A stretch of 64,000 bases of DNA from positions 434,001 to 498,000 of the forward strand of contig NZ_JBHSMG010000002.1 in the NCBI RefSeq assembly GCF_042655435.1. Direction: 5' to 3'. Made by a program: the position numbers and the translations under genes. Positions 15,913 to 24,497 of the stretch are shown piece after piece. Below the pieces are notes generated by a model. That model saw only the letters and a list, made by a program, of their open reading frames with translations, searched no databases and was not told the DNA's origin. This stretch comes from Lysinimonas soli. GTDB taxonomy: Bacteria; Actinomycetota; Actinomycetes; Actinomycetales; Microbacteriaceae. Every line of letters starts with the position of its first letter. Positions within the stretch are counted from its first letter, which is position 1.

Positions 15913-16692
15913 ATGGGTATCGCTCTGGTCACTGGCGGAACATCCGGCATCGGTGCCGAGTTCGCGCGCGCACTCGCCGCTCGGGGCCACGACCTCGTGC
16001 TCGTCGCGCGCTCGACCGGGCCGCTCGACGCCATGGCGACCGAGCTGCGGGCGACGGGACGAGAGGTCGAGGTGATCGTCGCCGACCTCGCCGACCCGGG
16101 CGATACCGAACGGGTGGCGCAGCGGCTGCGGCAGACCGAGAAACCGGTCGACATCCTCGTCAACAACGCGGGGTTCGGCCTGCACTCCAAGCTCCGCGCC
16201 CCCGACGTCGCCGAACACGAACGCGCGATCGCGGTGATGATCCGCGCGGTGCTCGTGCTGTCGGCCGCCGCGCTCGAGCAGATGGAGCCGCGACGGTCGG
16301 GCACGATCATCAACGTCGGCAGCGTGGCCGGCGAGATCTCGCTCGGCGGATACTCGGCGATCAAGGGTTGGGTGCGTACCTATACCGAGAGCCTGTCGAA
16401 CGAGCTGCGGGGCTCGGGGGTGACGGTCACCGACCTCATGCCCGGCTGGGTGCACACCGAGTTCCACCGCCGTGCCGACATCCGCACCTCGAGTATTCCC
16501 GAGGCACTATGGATCGACGCGGGCCACCTCGTCGAGGCCTGCCTGCGTGACGTCGATGCCAAGAAGGTGCTGTCGATCCCCACCGTCCGGTTCAAGGTGC
16601 TCGCCTGGTTCACCCGTCACCTGCCCCGGTCGACGATGCGGTCGGTGTCGCATCGGATTAGCCTGAGTCGCAGCAGTTCCGCAGCCGAGTGA
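15913..16692 (+). CDS. Classical SDR, candidate acyl/alkyl-dihydroxyacetone-phosphate reductase
   Basis: The 259-aa enzyme has TGGTSGIG (7-14), NNAG (84-87), and the catalytic S137, Y147 and K151 (GGYSAIKGW). Its basic, hydrophobic C-terminus (RFKVLAWFTRHLPRSTMR) could dock on the membrane, as in DHRS7B and DltE/YqjQ-type SDRs. The start is set by TATCGT seven bases before the ATG. It precedes an acyltransferase and an AGPS homologue in the same orientation, which fits reduction of the ketone of acyl- or alkyl-DHAP with NADPH. A general fatty-acid-type ketoreductase is the alternative. Confidence 0.82.
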   Translation: MGIALVTGGTSGIGAEFARALAARGHDLVLVARSTGPLDAMATELRATGREVEVIVADLADPGDTERVAQRLRQTEKPVDILVNNAGFGLHSKLRAPDVAEHERAIAVMIRAVLVLSAAALEQMEPRRSGTIINVGSVAGEISLGGYSAIKGWVRTYTESLSNELRGSGVTVTDLMPGWVHTEFHRRADIRTSSIPEALWIDAGHLVEACLRDVDAKKVLSIPTVRFKVLAWFTRHLPRSTMRSVSHRISLSRSSSAAE

Positions 16693-16736
16693 TTCCAGCC
16701 GACGGCGCGACTGCCGATCACCAGGGAGGTGCGCGG

Positions 16737-17441
16737 ATGCCCGCAGACACGCGAGACCGCTACACCTCGCCAGGTCAGGCCGGCGCCCGCTTCGTCGCCC
16801 AGCGCTGGCTGCTCAAGCCCCTGGTCTGGTCGCTCGTGAGCGTCACGGTCGTGGGCCGCAAGGCTCTCAAGAGCCTCGACGGCGCGTTCGTCGTGGTCGC
16901 GAACCACTCGAGCCACCTCGACGCCCCGCTCATCTTCGGCGCCCTGCCGCGCCGGCTCTCGCGCTACCTCGCCGCGGGAGCCGCCGCCGACTACTTCTTC
17001 GACGTCTGGTGGCGCCGCGGCCTGACCGCCCTGTTCTTCAACGGGTTCCCGGTCGATCGCAGCGGGGTGAACCCCCGGAGCGTCAGCGCCAAGGAGCTGC
17101 TCAAGCGCGGCGTTCCCCTGCTGGTCTTCCCGGAGGGCACCCGCTCGAAAGACGGGACCTTCGGCAACTTCAAGCCCGGAGCCGCGGCCCTGGCCGCCTC
17201 GGTCGGCGTCCCGTGCCTGCCGGTCGCCCTGATCGGGGCGAACACGGCACACCCGCGCGGCTCGAACTGGCCGAAGCCCGGGCGGCTTCCTGTCGGCGTC
17301 GTCTTCGGCGCCCCCATGCTCGCGGAGGACGGCGAATCGGCTGCCGACTTCATGGGACGCGTGAGAGCCGAGATCGCTCGCCTTCGTGACGAGCATTCCG
17401 ACCGTATTCTCAAGCAGACCCCCGAAGGAGACGCAGCATGA
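16737..17441 (+). CDS. Lysophospholipid/glycerophosphate acyltransferase (PlsC/LPLAT family)
   Basis: This 234-aa protein has the HxxxxD catalytic motif at H57-D62 (ANHSSHLD) and the phosphate-binding PEGTRSKDGTFGNFKPG near residue 135, with a hydrophobic N-terminal stretch before them. A GGAGG lies eight bases before ATG 16737. Its stop overlaps the AGPS homologue's start (ATGA). LPLATs transfer an acyl chain from acyl-CoA/ACP to a glycerol-phosphate backbone. Here it may act on dihydroxyacetone phosphate (GNPAT role) or on 1-alkyl-glycerol-3-phosphate; sequence alone does not decide. Confidence 0.88.
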   Translation: MPADTRDRYTSPGQAGARFVAQRWLLKPLVWSLVSVTVVGRKALKSLDGAFVVVANHSSHLDAPLIFGALPRRLSRYLAAGAAADYFFDVWWRRGLTALFFNGFPVDRSGVNPRSVSAKELLKRGVPLLVFPEGTRSKDGTFGNFKPGAAALAASVGVPCLPVALIGANTAHPRGSNWPKPGRLPVGVVFGAPMLAEDGESAADFMGRVRAEIARLRDEHSDRILKQTPEGDAA

Positions 17442-19150
17442 CCGATGATGTACAGCACATGAAGTGGTGGGGATGGGGCGTCGACGGCGTCGGGTTCCAC
17501 TGGCAGGACAAACCCGGATTCGCTCCGTTCGTCGAGCAGGCCGTCGGACTCGACCTGCACACCGCCCCGCCCGTCGACCCGCCGTCGTTCGACGACATCA
17601 CCGTCGCGGCATCCCTCGCCTCGCCCGCCTTCGTCAGCTCATTGGCGAGCATCGTCGGCGCGGACCACGTGACGACCGACAAGCTGGATCGCGTCGTGCA
17701 CACCTACGGCAAGAGCCTGCGCGACCTGGTGCGAGTCCGCGCCAATCTCATCGAACGTGCGCCCGACCTCGTGGTCTACCCGGGCGACGAGGACGAGGTG
17801 CAGCGCGTGGTGGATGCCGCGGTCGCGGCGGACGTCGTGATCATCCCCTTCGGCGGTGGCAGCAACATCGCGGGCAGCCTCGAGCCACGCGCCGACGAGA
17901 CCCGGGTCGTGCTCTCGCTCGACATGGGGCGCATGCGCGAGCTGATCGACATCGACGAGGAGTCGGGGCTCGCGCGCATCCAGGCCGGAGCCCTCGGCCC
18001 CGATCTCGAGCAGCAGCTCGGCGCGCGCGGCTGGACGCTCGGGCACTTCCCCGACAGCTTCACCCACTCCAGCCTCGGCGGCTGGATCGCGACCCGCTCC
18101 TCAGGTATGCAGTCCGACAAGTACGGTGACATCGCCGACATCGTGCGCGGCCTGCACGTCGTGCGGCCGAGCTCCGCCGGAGTCAGCGGGCTGCTCGTGA
18201 TCCGCCCGATCCCGAGCTCGTCGACCGGGCCGAGCGTGCGCGAGATGATCGTCGGCAGCGAGGGCCGGCTCGGCATCATCACCGAGGCGACGGTCGTCGT
18301 GCACCGCATCCCGGCCAAGCGCGACGTGTACGGCTACTTCTTCCCGAACTGGGAGGCGGGGATCGCCGCGATGGAGGAGATCGCCGAGAGCGACGCGACC
18401 CCCTCGATCACGCGCATCTCGGATGCCCGCGAGACCGGATTCTCGCTCGCCACCAGCAAGGAGCGACACGGCTTCGACAAGTTCGCCGCCGGCACCGTGC
18501 TTCCGACCCTGATGAAGAGCAAGGGGTGGAAGCTCGACGACATCTGCCTCTCGTTCATCGGTTACGAGGGCGGCGAGGCGCACGCCACGCGGCAGAAGAA
18601 GCTCGTGGACCGGATCGTCAAGAAGCACGGCGGCATGGGCGTGGGCAAGGGCCCGGGCGTGCTCTACGACCAGAAGAAGTTCGACACCCCGTATCTGCGT
18701 GACTTCCTACTCGACCGCGGGGCCGCCGGCGACGTGTCGGAGTCGGCGATGCCGTGGTCGAAGGTCAACCAGCTGCACGACAACGTCGTGGCGGCGGCCG
18801 AGAAGGCGTTCGACGAGATCGGCATCAAGGGCTGGATCATGTCGCACATGTCGCACTCGTACCACTCCGGCGCCTGCCTCTACTTCACCTTCGCCTTCGT
18901 CTTCGGCAAGGATCCGCTGGGCGAGTACGACGTGGTCAAGCGCGCCATCCAGCAGGCGTTCATCGACAACGGCGGCTCGCTCTCGCACCACCACGGAGTC
19001 GGACTCGAGCACGCCCCCTGGCTCGAGCAGGACATCTCGTCGCAGGGCGTCGCGGTCATGCGCGGCCTGTTCGAGGCGGTCGACCCGGGCGCGAACTTCA
19101 ATCCGCGCAAGATCGTGGCCGACCTCAAGGAGCCGGCGGAGGTCAATTGA
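17438..19150 (+). CDS. Alkylglycerone-phosphate synthase (AGPS)-like FAD enzyme
   Basis: At 570 aa this is a VAO/PCMH-fold flavoprotein with AGPS-specific signatures. These are MKWWGWG at 8-14 (MKWNGWG in animal AGPS), the FAD loop FGGGSNIAGS from 138, SLGGWIATRSSGM from 212 (STVGGW-STRASGM in AGPS), a Tyr at 475 in SYHSGACLYF, and SHHHGVG at 516-522, whose histidines line the AGPS active site. AGPS replaces the acyl chain of acyl-DHAP by a fatty alcohol to form the ether bond, with no net redox change. The ATG overlaps the acyltransferase stop. D-lactate/glycolate oxidases share the fold but lack MKWxGWG and SHHHG together, so I rate ether-lipid function as likely. Confidence 0.85.
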   Translation: MTDDVQHMKWWGWGVDGVGFHWQDKPGFAPFVEQAVGLDLHTAPPVDPPSFDDITVAASLASPAFVSSLASIVGADHVTTDKLDRVVHTYGKSLRDLVRVRANLIERAPDLVVYPGDEDEVQRVVDAAVAADVVIIPFGGGSNIAGSLEPRADETRVVLSLDMGRMRELIDIDEESGLARIQAGALGPDLEQQLGARGWTLGHFPDSFTHSSLGGWIATRSSGMQSDKYGDIADIVRGLHVVRPSSAGVSGLLVIRPIPSSSTGPSVREMIVGSEGRLGIITEATVVVHRIPAKRDVYGYFFPNWEAGIAAMEEIAESDATPSITRISDARETGFSLATSKERHGFDKFAAGTVLPTLMKSKGWKLDDICLSFIGYEGGEAHATRQKKLVDRIVKKHGGMGVGKGPGVLYDQKKFDTPYLRDFLLDRGAAGDVSESAMPWSKVNQLHDNVVAAAEKAFDEIGIKGWIMSHMSHSYHSGACLYFTFAFVFGKDPLGEYDVVKRAIQQAFIDNGGSLSHHHGVGLEHAPWLEQDISSQGVAVMRGLFEAVDPGANFNPRKIVADLKEPAEVN

Positions 19151-19204
19151 CCGCGACGGTCCGTTGACCGCTGAGGCGGTGGCGGGAGGTATTACCGTAG
19201 GGGA

Positions 19205-20122
19205 ATGTCTGCCGTCACCGTCTCTTCCGAGGTCGCCGACGCCCTGGGTGCGGGCCGCCCCGTCGTGGCGCTCGAGTCGACGATCATCTCCCATGGCCTC
19301 CCGCGCCCCCGCAATCTCGCGGCCGCACTCGAGTTCGAGGAGATGCTGCGCGAGCGCGGCGTGACGCCGGCGACGGTCGCGGTGCTCGATGGCGTCGCGC
19401 GGGTCGGCCTCGACGCGGACGGCGTGCGCCGGATCGCCGAGGACGAGCTGGCCAAGGCCAGCGTGCGCGACCTGCCCATCCTGGCCGCGCGCGCGGCATC
19501 CGGAGCCACCACCGTCGCCGCGACCGCGCACCTCGCGGCCATGGCCGGGGTGCGGGTCTTCGCGACCGGCGGACTCGGCGGCGTGCACCGCGGCGCCGCG
19601 CAGACCTTCGACGAGTCGGCCGACCTGTCGACGCTCGCCGTCACGCCCATCACGGTGGTGAGCGCCGGCGTCAAGAGCGTGCTCGACATCGCCGCGACGC
19701 TCGAGCGGCTCGAGACCCTGAGCGTGCCGGTCGTCGGCTACCGCACCCGGCGCTTTCCCGCGTTCTGGCTGCGCGATTCGGGGCACGAGCTCGACTGGTC
19801 GGTCGACTCCGCCGACGAGGTCGCCCGCATCATGGCGGCCCGGGACGAGCTGGGGTCGCGGGAGGGGATCGTGGTCGCCAACCCGATTCCGATCGAGCAG
19901 CAGTGGGACCCGGCCGAGCACGACCGGGTGCTGGCGACGGCATTCGCCGCCGCCGCGCAGGCCGGGGTGCACGGCAAGGCGGTCACCCCCTTCCTGCTCG
20001 GGTTCATCGTCGACGCCTCGGAGGGCCGCAGCCTCGAGGTGAACCTCGACCTGGCGCGCAACAATGTGCGGCTCGCCGCCGAGATCGCGACCGCCTGGTC
20101 GACGCTTCGGCGTTCGGCGTGA
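19205..20122 (+). CDS. psuG: Pseudouridine-5'-phosphate glycosidase
   Basis: The 305-aa protein matches PsuG throughout: ALESTIISHGLPRPRN at the N-terminus, the TVAVLDGVARVGL strand, ATGGLGGVHRGA, the VVSAGVKSVLDIAATLE segment and GKAVTPFLLG near the end. PsuG cleaves the C-C glycosidic bond of pseudouridine 5'-phosphate to uracil and ribose 5-phosphate, using Mn2+. TACCGT lies six bases before the ATG, so the gene is probably leaderless. It overlaps by four bases the PfkB-type kinase that should supply its substrate. Confidence 0.93.
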   Translation: MSAVTVSSEVADALGAGRPVVALESTIISHGLPRPRNLAAALEFEEMLRERGVTPATVAVLDGVARVGLDADGVRRIAEDELAKASVRDLPILAARAASGATTVAATAHLAAMAGVRVFATGGLGGVHRGAAQTFDESADLSTLAVTPITVVSAGVKSVLDIAATLERLETLSVPVVGYRTRRFPAFWLRDSGHELDWSVDSADEVARIMAARDELGSREGIVVANPIPIEQQWDPAEHDRVLATAFAAAAQAGVHGKAVTPFLLGFIVDASEGRSLEVNLDLARNNVRLAAEIATAWSTLRRSA

Positions 20123-21036
20123 GCGCCGCGGGAACGGATGCCGACCTCCTGATCCGCAACCGGATCGTCGCGTTCGGCGACATCGTCAACGACATCGTGG
20201 CGGTGCCGCGGGGGCCGATCAGGTCGGACACCGACACCCCGTCGACGATCCGGCCGCGACCCGGCGGCTCGGCCGCGAACACGGCGGCATGGCTGGGCTC
20301 GCTCCGGGCGCCGGTGGACTTCGTGGGCTGCGTCGGCCTCGCCGACGCGGACTACCACGAGTCGCTGTTCCGGGAGCAGGGCGTCACGCCTCACCTGGCG
20401 ATCGCGCCCGGGCTGCCCACCAGCATGATCGTCATCATCGTCGAGGGTGACCGGCGCACGATGCTCACGGAACGCGGCGCGAACGCGGCGCTCTCGGTCG
20501 ACGATCTGTCGGACGAGGTGCTCGCGCGTGCCGCCGTTCTCCATCTGACCGGGTACAGCCTGCTCGACGGCCCGCGCTCGGTCGGCCTGCAGCAGCTCAT
20601 CGCGCGCGCCCACGCGGCCGGGGCGACGGTGTCGCTGAACCCGGGGTCGGCGGGCTACATCGCCGACTTCGGTCCGGACGCCTTCGCGGCCGGGATCGAG
20701 GGCACCGACATCCTCTTCGCCAACGTGCACGAGGCGCGGTTGCTGTGCTCCGAGACCGCTCCGGTCAGGGTCGCCAAGGCCCTCGGTGAGCGGTACGGCA
20801 TCGCCGTGATCACGCAGGGCGGGGACAGCGTCATCGTGGCGGAACGCGGTCAGAGGGCGGCGACCGTGTCCGTGCCCAACGTGCGCGTCGTCGACCCGAC
20901 GGGCGCCGGTGACGCGATGGCCGCGGGATTCCTGCAGCACTGGCTGGTGAGCCGGGATGCGATCGCGGCTGCCGAAGCGGGTGTCGCGGTCGCGGCGCGC
21001 GCCGTCATGGTGATGGGTGGGCGTCCCGTCATCTGA
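20119..21036 (+). CDS. PfkB-family carbohydrate/nucleoside kinase, probable pseudouridine kinase
   Basis: The GTG start overlaps the psuG stop (GTGA). The 305-aa protein has the two PfkB signatures: an N-terminal GGSAANTAAWLGSL substrate-binding region and the C-terminal DPTGAGDAMAAGF, with the catalytic Asp and the anion hole GAGD. PfkB kinases phosphorylate sugars and nucleosides with ATP. Adjacency to psuG points to pseudouridine phosphorylation (PsuK role), the first step of pseudouridine salvage from RNA turnover; sequence alone would allow ribokinase-like alternatives. Confidence 0.87.
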   Translation: MSAAGTDADLLIRNRIVAFGDIVNDIVAVPRGPIRSDTDTPSTIRPRPGGSAANTAAWLGSLRAPVDFVGCVGLADADYHESLFREQGVTPHLAIAPGLPTSMIVIIVEGDRRTMLTERGANAALSVDDLSDEVLARAAVLHLTGYSLLDGPRSVGLQQLIARAHAAGATVSLNPGSAGYIADFGPDAFAAGIEGTDILFANVHEARLLCSETAPVRVAKALGERYGIAVITQGGDSVIVAERGQRAATVSVPNVRVVDPTGAGDAMAAGFLQHWLVSRDAIAAAEAGVAVAARAVMVMGGRPVI

Positions 21037-21071
21037 GTGCGGTGGCTCGTCGGCTCCGTCGCCTCGTCGGC

Positions 21072-21527
21072 TCAGTCGCGTCCGGGTGACGACGGGGGAG
21101 CCCCGGCCCGCAGCTTGTCGGTGATCCGGGTGAGCTCGTGCAGCTCGTCGGCCGTCAGGGCGGCCATCTTGCGCGCGATGGAGTGGCTGTGCCGGGTGCC
21201 GACCCGGCGGAACTCGCGCAGCCCCGCCTCGGTGAGGCTCACGACCGTGCCGCGGGCGTCATCCGGATCGCCGCTCTTGGTCACGAGGCCCCGTGCGGCG
21301 AGGCGGTCGAGCAGCCTGCTGACGCTGGGCTGCGTGAGCAGCAGGTGCTTGTTGAGGTCGCGGATGCGTAGCGCGTGCCCGGGCTCGCGCGAGAGGTTGA
21401 ACAGCACGTCGTACTCGGTGAGCGAGGTCTCGCCGTCGGGGAACTCGGCCCGCAGCTGCCGGAGCACGGCGACCTGTGCGCGGTAGAGCGCCTCCCAGGC
21501 CTCCACGGCGACGGAACGTTCGCTCAC
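21072..21527 (-). CDS. MarR-family transcriptional regulator
   Basis: This 151-aa protein has the MarR winged helix: LTEYDVLFNLSREPGHALRIRDLNKHL, recognition helix LTQPSVSRLLDRLAARGLV and the wing with DPDDARGTVVSLTEAG. It is flanked by helices for dimerisation. The GTG at 21527 is preceded at six bases by TAGAGT, so it is read as leaderless. The gene is monocistronic and convergent with psuK; its target and ligand cannot be assigned. MarR proteins usually repress a nearby transporter or stress gene, and the membrane protein upstream on the same strand is a candidate. Confidence 0.9.
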   Translation of the reverse strand: MSERSVAVEAWEALYRAQVAVLRQLRAEFPDGETSLTEYDVLFNLSREPGHALRIRDLNKHLLLTQPSVSRLLDRLAARGLVTKSGDPDDARGTVVSLTEAGLREFRRVGTRHSHSIARKMAALTADELHELTRITDKLRAGAPPSSPGRD

Positions 21528-21864
21528 GAACCCACTCTAGGCTCGCGCGCCGGGGCCGAGGGACGGCCGTCGCGGCCTCGCGCGGCGATGCCGACGCCGG
21601 CCCACGTCGCGGGCGCCGGAGGCGCCGTTAACGTGATTGAGGGTCGGCCGCAGAGGCGAGCGGCCGACCCTCTCCCTTGCACCAAGAGTGTCCTGCAATC
21701 ACATTCCGCGCTTCGTTGCCACAGCAAACAACTAACGCTCTTGAAATGTATAACGGTGAGGTAACGGTGTCTAGTTATCCGTTCGTTATTTTTCTGCGAG
21801 TTCCCTGAGGACGGTCACGGGCCCCGGACGTCCCGCGCGGAACGACCGGTCTACCGGCTCCCGA
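21528..21864. other. Intergenic region with a strong hairpin and an AT-rich island
   Basis: No coding frame is convincing here. The region holds a perfect 11-bp hairpin (21641-21670), an outer 7-bp pairing GTGATTG (21633-21639) with CAATCAC (21696-21702), a TTGCA/TGCAA pair (21677-21681, 21694-21698), and an AT-rich island around 21715-21795. The island contains two direct copies of TAACGGTG (21751-21758 and 21762-21769, period 11). It could be a promoter for the MarR gene, a structured RNA, or both. Confidence 0.5.
21641..21670. terminator. Perfect 11-bp hairpin, probable (bidirectional) terminator or RNA stem
   Basis: GGGTCGGCCGC pairs perfectly with GCGGCCGACCC across an 8-base loop. On the plus strand it is followed by a pyrimidine run (TCTCCCTT), on the minus strand by TCAATCACG, so neither side has a classic U tract. 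It lies downstream of the membrane-protein gene (minus strand) and upstream of the MarR gene. Confidence 0.55.
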
Positions 21865-22611
21865 TCAGGACCCGTCGAGCCCGCCCTCGTTCGGGTCGAG
21901 CGGCGCCGGCAGGCCCTCGCGTGCGGCCCGGAGCAGGCCGCGACTGAGCAGGATCAGCCAGATCGCCGTCGGAATGAGGGACAGCAGCGAGATGGCCGTG
22001 CCGATGACGCCGACGTTGGCGGGGACCAGCATGGTCGCGCCCGTGACGATCCCGACGATCCCCGGCGCGCGCCCGACGACGCGATGCCGGAGCATGACCG
22101 CCGAGAAGATCAGCGTGCTGATCCCCCCGAGCACGTAGCTGATGCCGAACGACCCGCCGTTGTAGAGCGTGAGCAGGGTCTGGCCGGCGCCGAGCAGCGC
22201 GGCCCTGTCGCCCTCGGCGGTCGCGGCGGCGTACTGACTGCTCAACTGCCACATCGAGAACGTGCCCTCGCGCGAGAACAGGTAGAGCACGAGACCGAAC
22301 AGACCGGTCACGAGAGCCAGCAGGGCCCAGCCCTCCGCGGATCGCCGGAGGACCAGGAAGAGCGCCAGGTAGAACGGGATCATCGCGAGGTAGTCGAAGG
22401 TCAGCAGCAGGTCGAGATCGATCAGCCCGAGGAACGGGTTGCGCTCGAACAGTGCGAAGTACTCGGGAACCGTGTGCGGTGGCGGACTGATGATGAACAC
22501 CAGCGCCTGGAGCGGGATGAGGACGACCACGACGATGGCCGCGACCGCCCCGACGCGGAGCAGCGGACGTGACGGAGCGTCGATCCGGCGCTGGTCGTCG
22601 ATTGCGTTCAT
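21865..22611 (-). CDS. Multipass membrane protein, DUF4386-like
   Basis: The 248-aa protein has about six hydrophobic segments, beginning with LLRVGAVAAIVVVVLIPLQA near the N-terminus, a loop FERNPFLGLIDLDLLLTFDYL, and a last helix VIGTAISLLSLIPTAIWLIL. The pattern FLGLIDLDLL-DYLAMIPFYLAL is typical of the DUF4386 group, whose function is unknown. The ATG at 22611 is chosen because GAGGAGG sits five to six bases upstream; the frame stays open further but without a ribosome site. A DevR/OsdR-like box (22670-22683) lies 59 bases upstream, suggesting redox or hypoxia control. Confidence 0.7.
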   Translation of the reverse strand: MNAIDDQRRIDAPSRPLLRVGAVAAIVVVVLIPLQALVFIISPPPHTVPEYFALFERNPFLGLIDLDLLLTFDYLAMIPFYLALFLVLRRSAEGWALLALVTGLFGLVLYLFSREGTFSMWQLSSQYAAATAEGDRAALLGAGQTLLTLYNGGSFGISYVLGGISTLIFSAVMLRHRVVGRAPGIVGIVTGATMLVPANVGVIGTAISLLSLIPTAIWLILLSRGLLRAAREGLPAPLDPNEGGLDGS

Positions 22612-22669
22612 CAATGCCTCCTCGACGGTTCGCTGCGCCCAGTACACGCACACGCCCGGGCACGGGGTA

Positions 22670-22683
22670 GAGCCGAAGGTCCC
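22670..22683. promoter_or_regulatory. DevR/OsdR-like box upstream of the membrane-protein gene
   Basis: GAGCCGAAGGTCCC matches 13 of 14 bases of the boxes at 31693-31706 and 31768-31781. It lies 59 bases before the membrane-protein start codon at 22611, a distance usual for activator binding near -40 with a short leader. Confidence 0.45.
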
Positions 22684-22868
22684 TGAGTCGCGGGCGCGCA
22701 TCCTGGCGCATGACCGTCCGGCGCGCACGGATTCTTACGCCCGGTTGCGCCGTGTGAAGCGGCGTTGCGTTCCGTGACTCGTGTGTGACGCACGGGTTCG
22801 CCTCCGCGCTCGCGGCCCGCCTAGCCTGGCCGCATTCGTGCTCGATCGATCCCTGGAGACCTCACGCC

Positions 22869-24497
22869 ATGCGTTCCCCGCGTTCCCTGCTCGCCGCATC
22901 CGTACTCGCGCTCGCCGCGCTGACCCTCAGCGCCTGCTCCGCGCAGTCCTCCTCGGCGACCGGTCAGCGGGTCGAGGGCGGCACGATCGTCTACGCCCAC
23001 CAGCAGGAGCCCGCATGCGTCTTCGGTGGATGGATCGAGCAGGCCTACCTGTCGTACCAGGTGCTCGACAACCTGGTCTCGCTCGACGCGAACCACAAGG
23101 TCGTGCCCTGGTTGGCCGAATCCTGGAAGGCCTCCAGCGACGGTCTCAGCTGGACCTTCACCCTGAAGAAGGGTGTGAAGTTCACCGACGGAACGCCGCT
23201 CACCGCCGCCGCGGTGGCCTACAACTTCGACTACTGGCTCACGGGCGGCAACAGCACGGCGAAGGTCTGGCTCGCGGGGTACTACAAGTCCGCGACCGCC
23301 GTCGACGACACCACGTTGCAGATCAACCTCTCGAAGCCGTACCCGCGCCTGGCCGACAACCTCACGCAGGGCTACTTCGGCATCCAATCGCAGCACGCCC
23401 TCCAGACCCGCACCAAGGAGCAGAACTGCGAGGCGCCGATCGGCTCGGGCGCGTTCATCGTCAAGAAGTGGAACCGCGGGCAGGACATCGTGCTGGTGCG
23501 CAACAAGGACTACACCTCGCCGCCCGCGAACGCCCTGCACACCGGCCCGGCGCACGTCGACGAGATCGACTGGAAGTTCGTCGCCGACCCGACCACGCGG
23601 GTCGCAGCGCTGCAGAGCGGTCAGGTGAACGCCATCTACGACGTGCCCGCCGTGCAGTGGAAGACGCTCAAGAGCGGAGGCTTCCAGCTCGACCGCTACG
23701 TGACCGCCGGCCGGCCGCAGCAGATCTCGTTCAACACCCAGATCGGGCCGTTCACCGACGAGCGGGTGCGCCAGGCCTTCGCCGACAGCCTCGACCGCAA
23801 GCAGATCGTCGACACGATCGGGCAGGGCGTCATCCCCTACGAGGGCAACGGCTCGGTGAGCCAGGCCACCCCCGGGTACAGCACGAAGGCCGCCGGCTGG
23901 TACGGCTACGACGCGGCCAAGGCGAACGCGCTGCTGGATGCCGCGGGCTGGACCGGCCGCACGAGCGCCGGGGTCCGCACCAAGAACGGCACTCCGCTCA
24001 CCGTCGTGTTCCCCTACGGCGCCGGGTCGATCATCAACTCGGATGGCGCGGCGATCCTGCAGGGCATCAAGCAGCAGGCGTCCAAGGTCGGCTTCGACGT
24101 CACGCTCGTGCCCGTTCCGCAGAGCGAGCTCTTCGCAGGCAAGTACTCGACACCGCAGGACCACGACCTGAGCGTCGGGTACTGGACGGCCGTGACTGCG
24201 GGCATCCTCTACGTCAACTGGCGTCCCAGCACGGCCGACGACCCGAACTACAGCAACAGCGCCTTCTACAACGACCCGACGCTCGAGGGCTACATCCTCG
24301 ATGGCAACTCGGCGGCCGATCTGGCCACGCAGAACGCCGACTACCAGAAGGCGCAGGACTACATCGCCGAGCACGCCCTCTCGATCGGGGTCTACGACCG
24401 GCTGAGCACGCTCGCGGTCTCGCCGTCGCTGAAGGGCGTCTGGCAGGAGCACGCGCAGGGGGGTCCGACGTTCTATGACGCTTACTTCGTCAAGTAG
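22869..24497 (+). CDS. ABC transporter substrate-binding lipoprotein (peptide/nickel family 5)
   Basis: The 542-aa product starts with a lipoprotein signal peptide and lipobox (LTLSAC, lipidated C23). It continues with the family 5 binding-protein fold: GGTIVYAHQQEP, the YQVLDNLVSLDANHKVVPWLAESW region and WTFTLKKGVKFTDGTPLTAAAVAYNF hallmarks (split here for length). The ATG at 22869 is the only start that gives a proper signal peptide. A -10-like TAGCCT at 22822-22827 gives a leader of about 35 bases. It feeds the two permeases and the ATPase that follow. Ligand unknown; the linked flavin monooxygenase suggests a compound carrying N or S rather than a nutrient peptide. Confidence 0.9.
   Translation: MRSPRSLLAASVLALAALTLSACSAQSSSATGQRVEGGTIVYAHQQEPACVFGGWIEQAYLSYQVLDNLVSLDANHKVVPWLAESWKASSDGLSWTFTLKKGVKFTDGTPLTAAAVAYNFDYWLTGGNSTAKVWLAGYYKSATAVDDTTLQINLSKPYPRLADNLTQGYFGIQSQHALQTRTKEQNCEAPIGSGAFIVKKWNRGQDIVLVRNKDYTSPPANALHTGPAHVDEIDWKFVADPTTRVAALQSGQVNAIYDVPAVQWKTLKSGGFQLDRYVTAGRPQQISFNTQIGPFTDERVRQAFADSLDRKQIVDTIGQGVIPYEGNGSVSQATPGYSTKAAGWYGYDAAKANALLDAAGWTGRTSAGVRTKNGTPLTVVFPYGAGSIINSDGAAILQGIKQQASKVGFDVTLVPVPQSELFAGKYSTPQDHDLSVGYWTAVTAGILYVNWRPSTADDPNYSNSAFYNDPTLEGYILDGNSAADLATQNADYQKAQDYIAEHALSIGVYDRLSTLAVSPSLKGVWQEHAQGGPTFYDAYFVK

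Noticed and set aside
21851..22711. Alternative minus-strand frame over the DUF4386-like gene
   Set aside because: Its translation is Arg/Pro-rich with no hydrophobic pattern, whereas the chosen frame gives clean transmembrane segments and a ribosome site at 22611.
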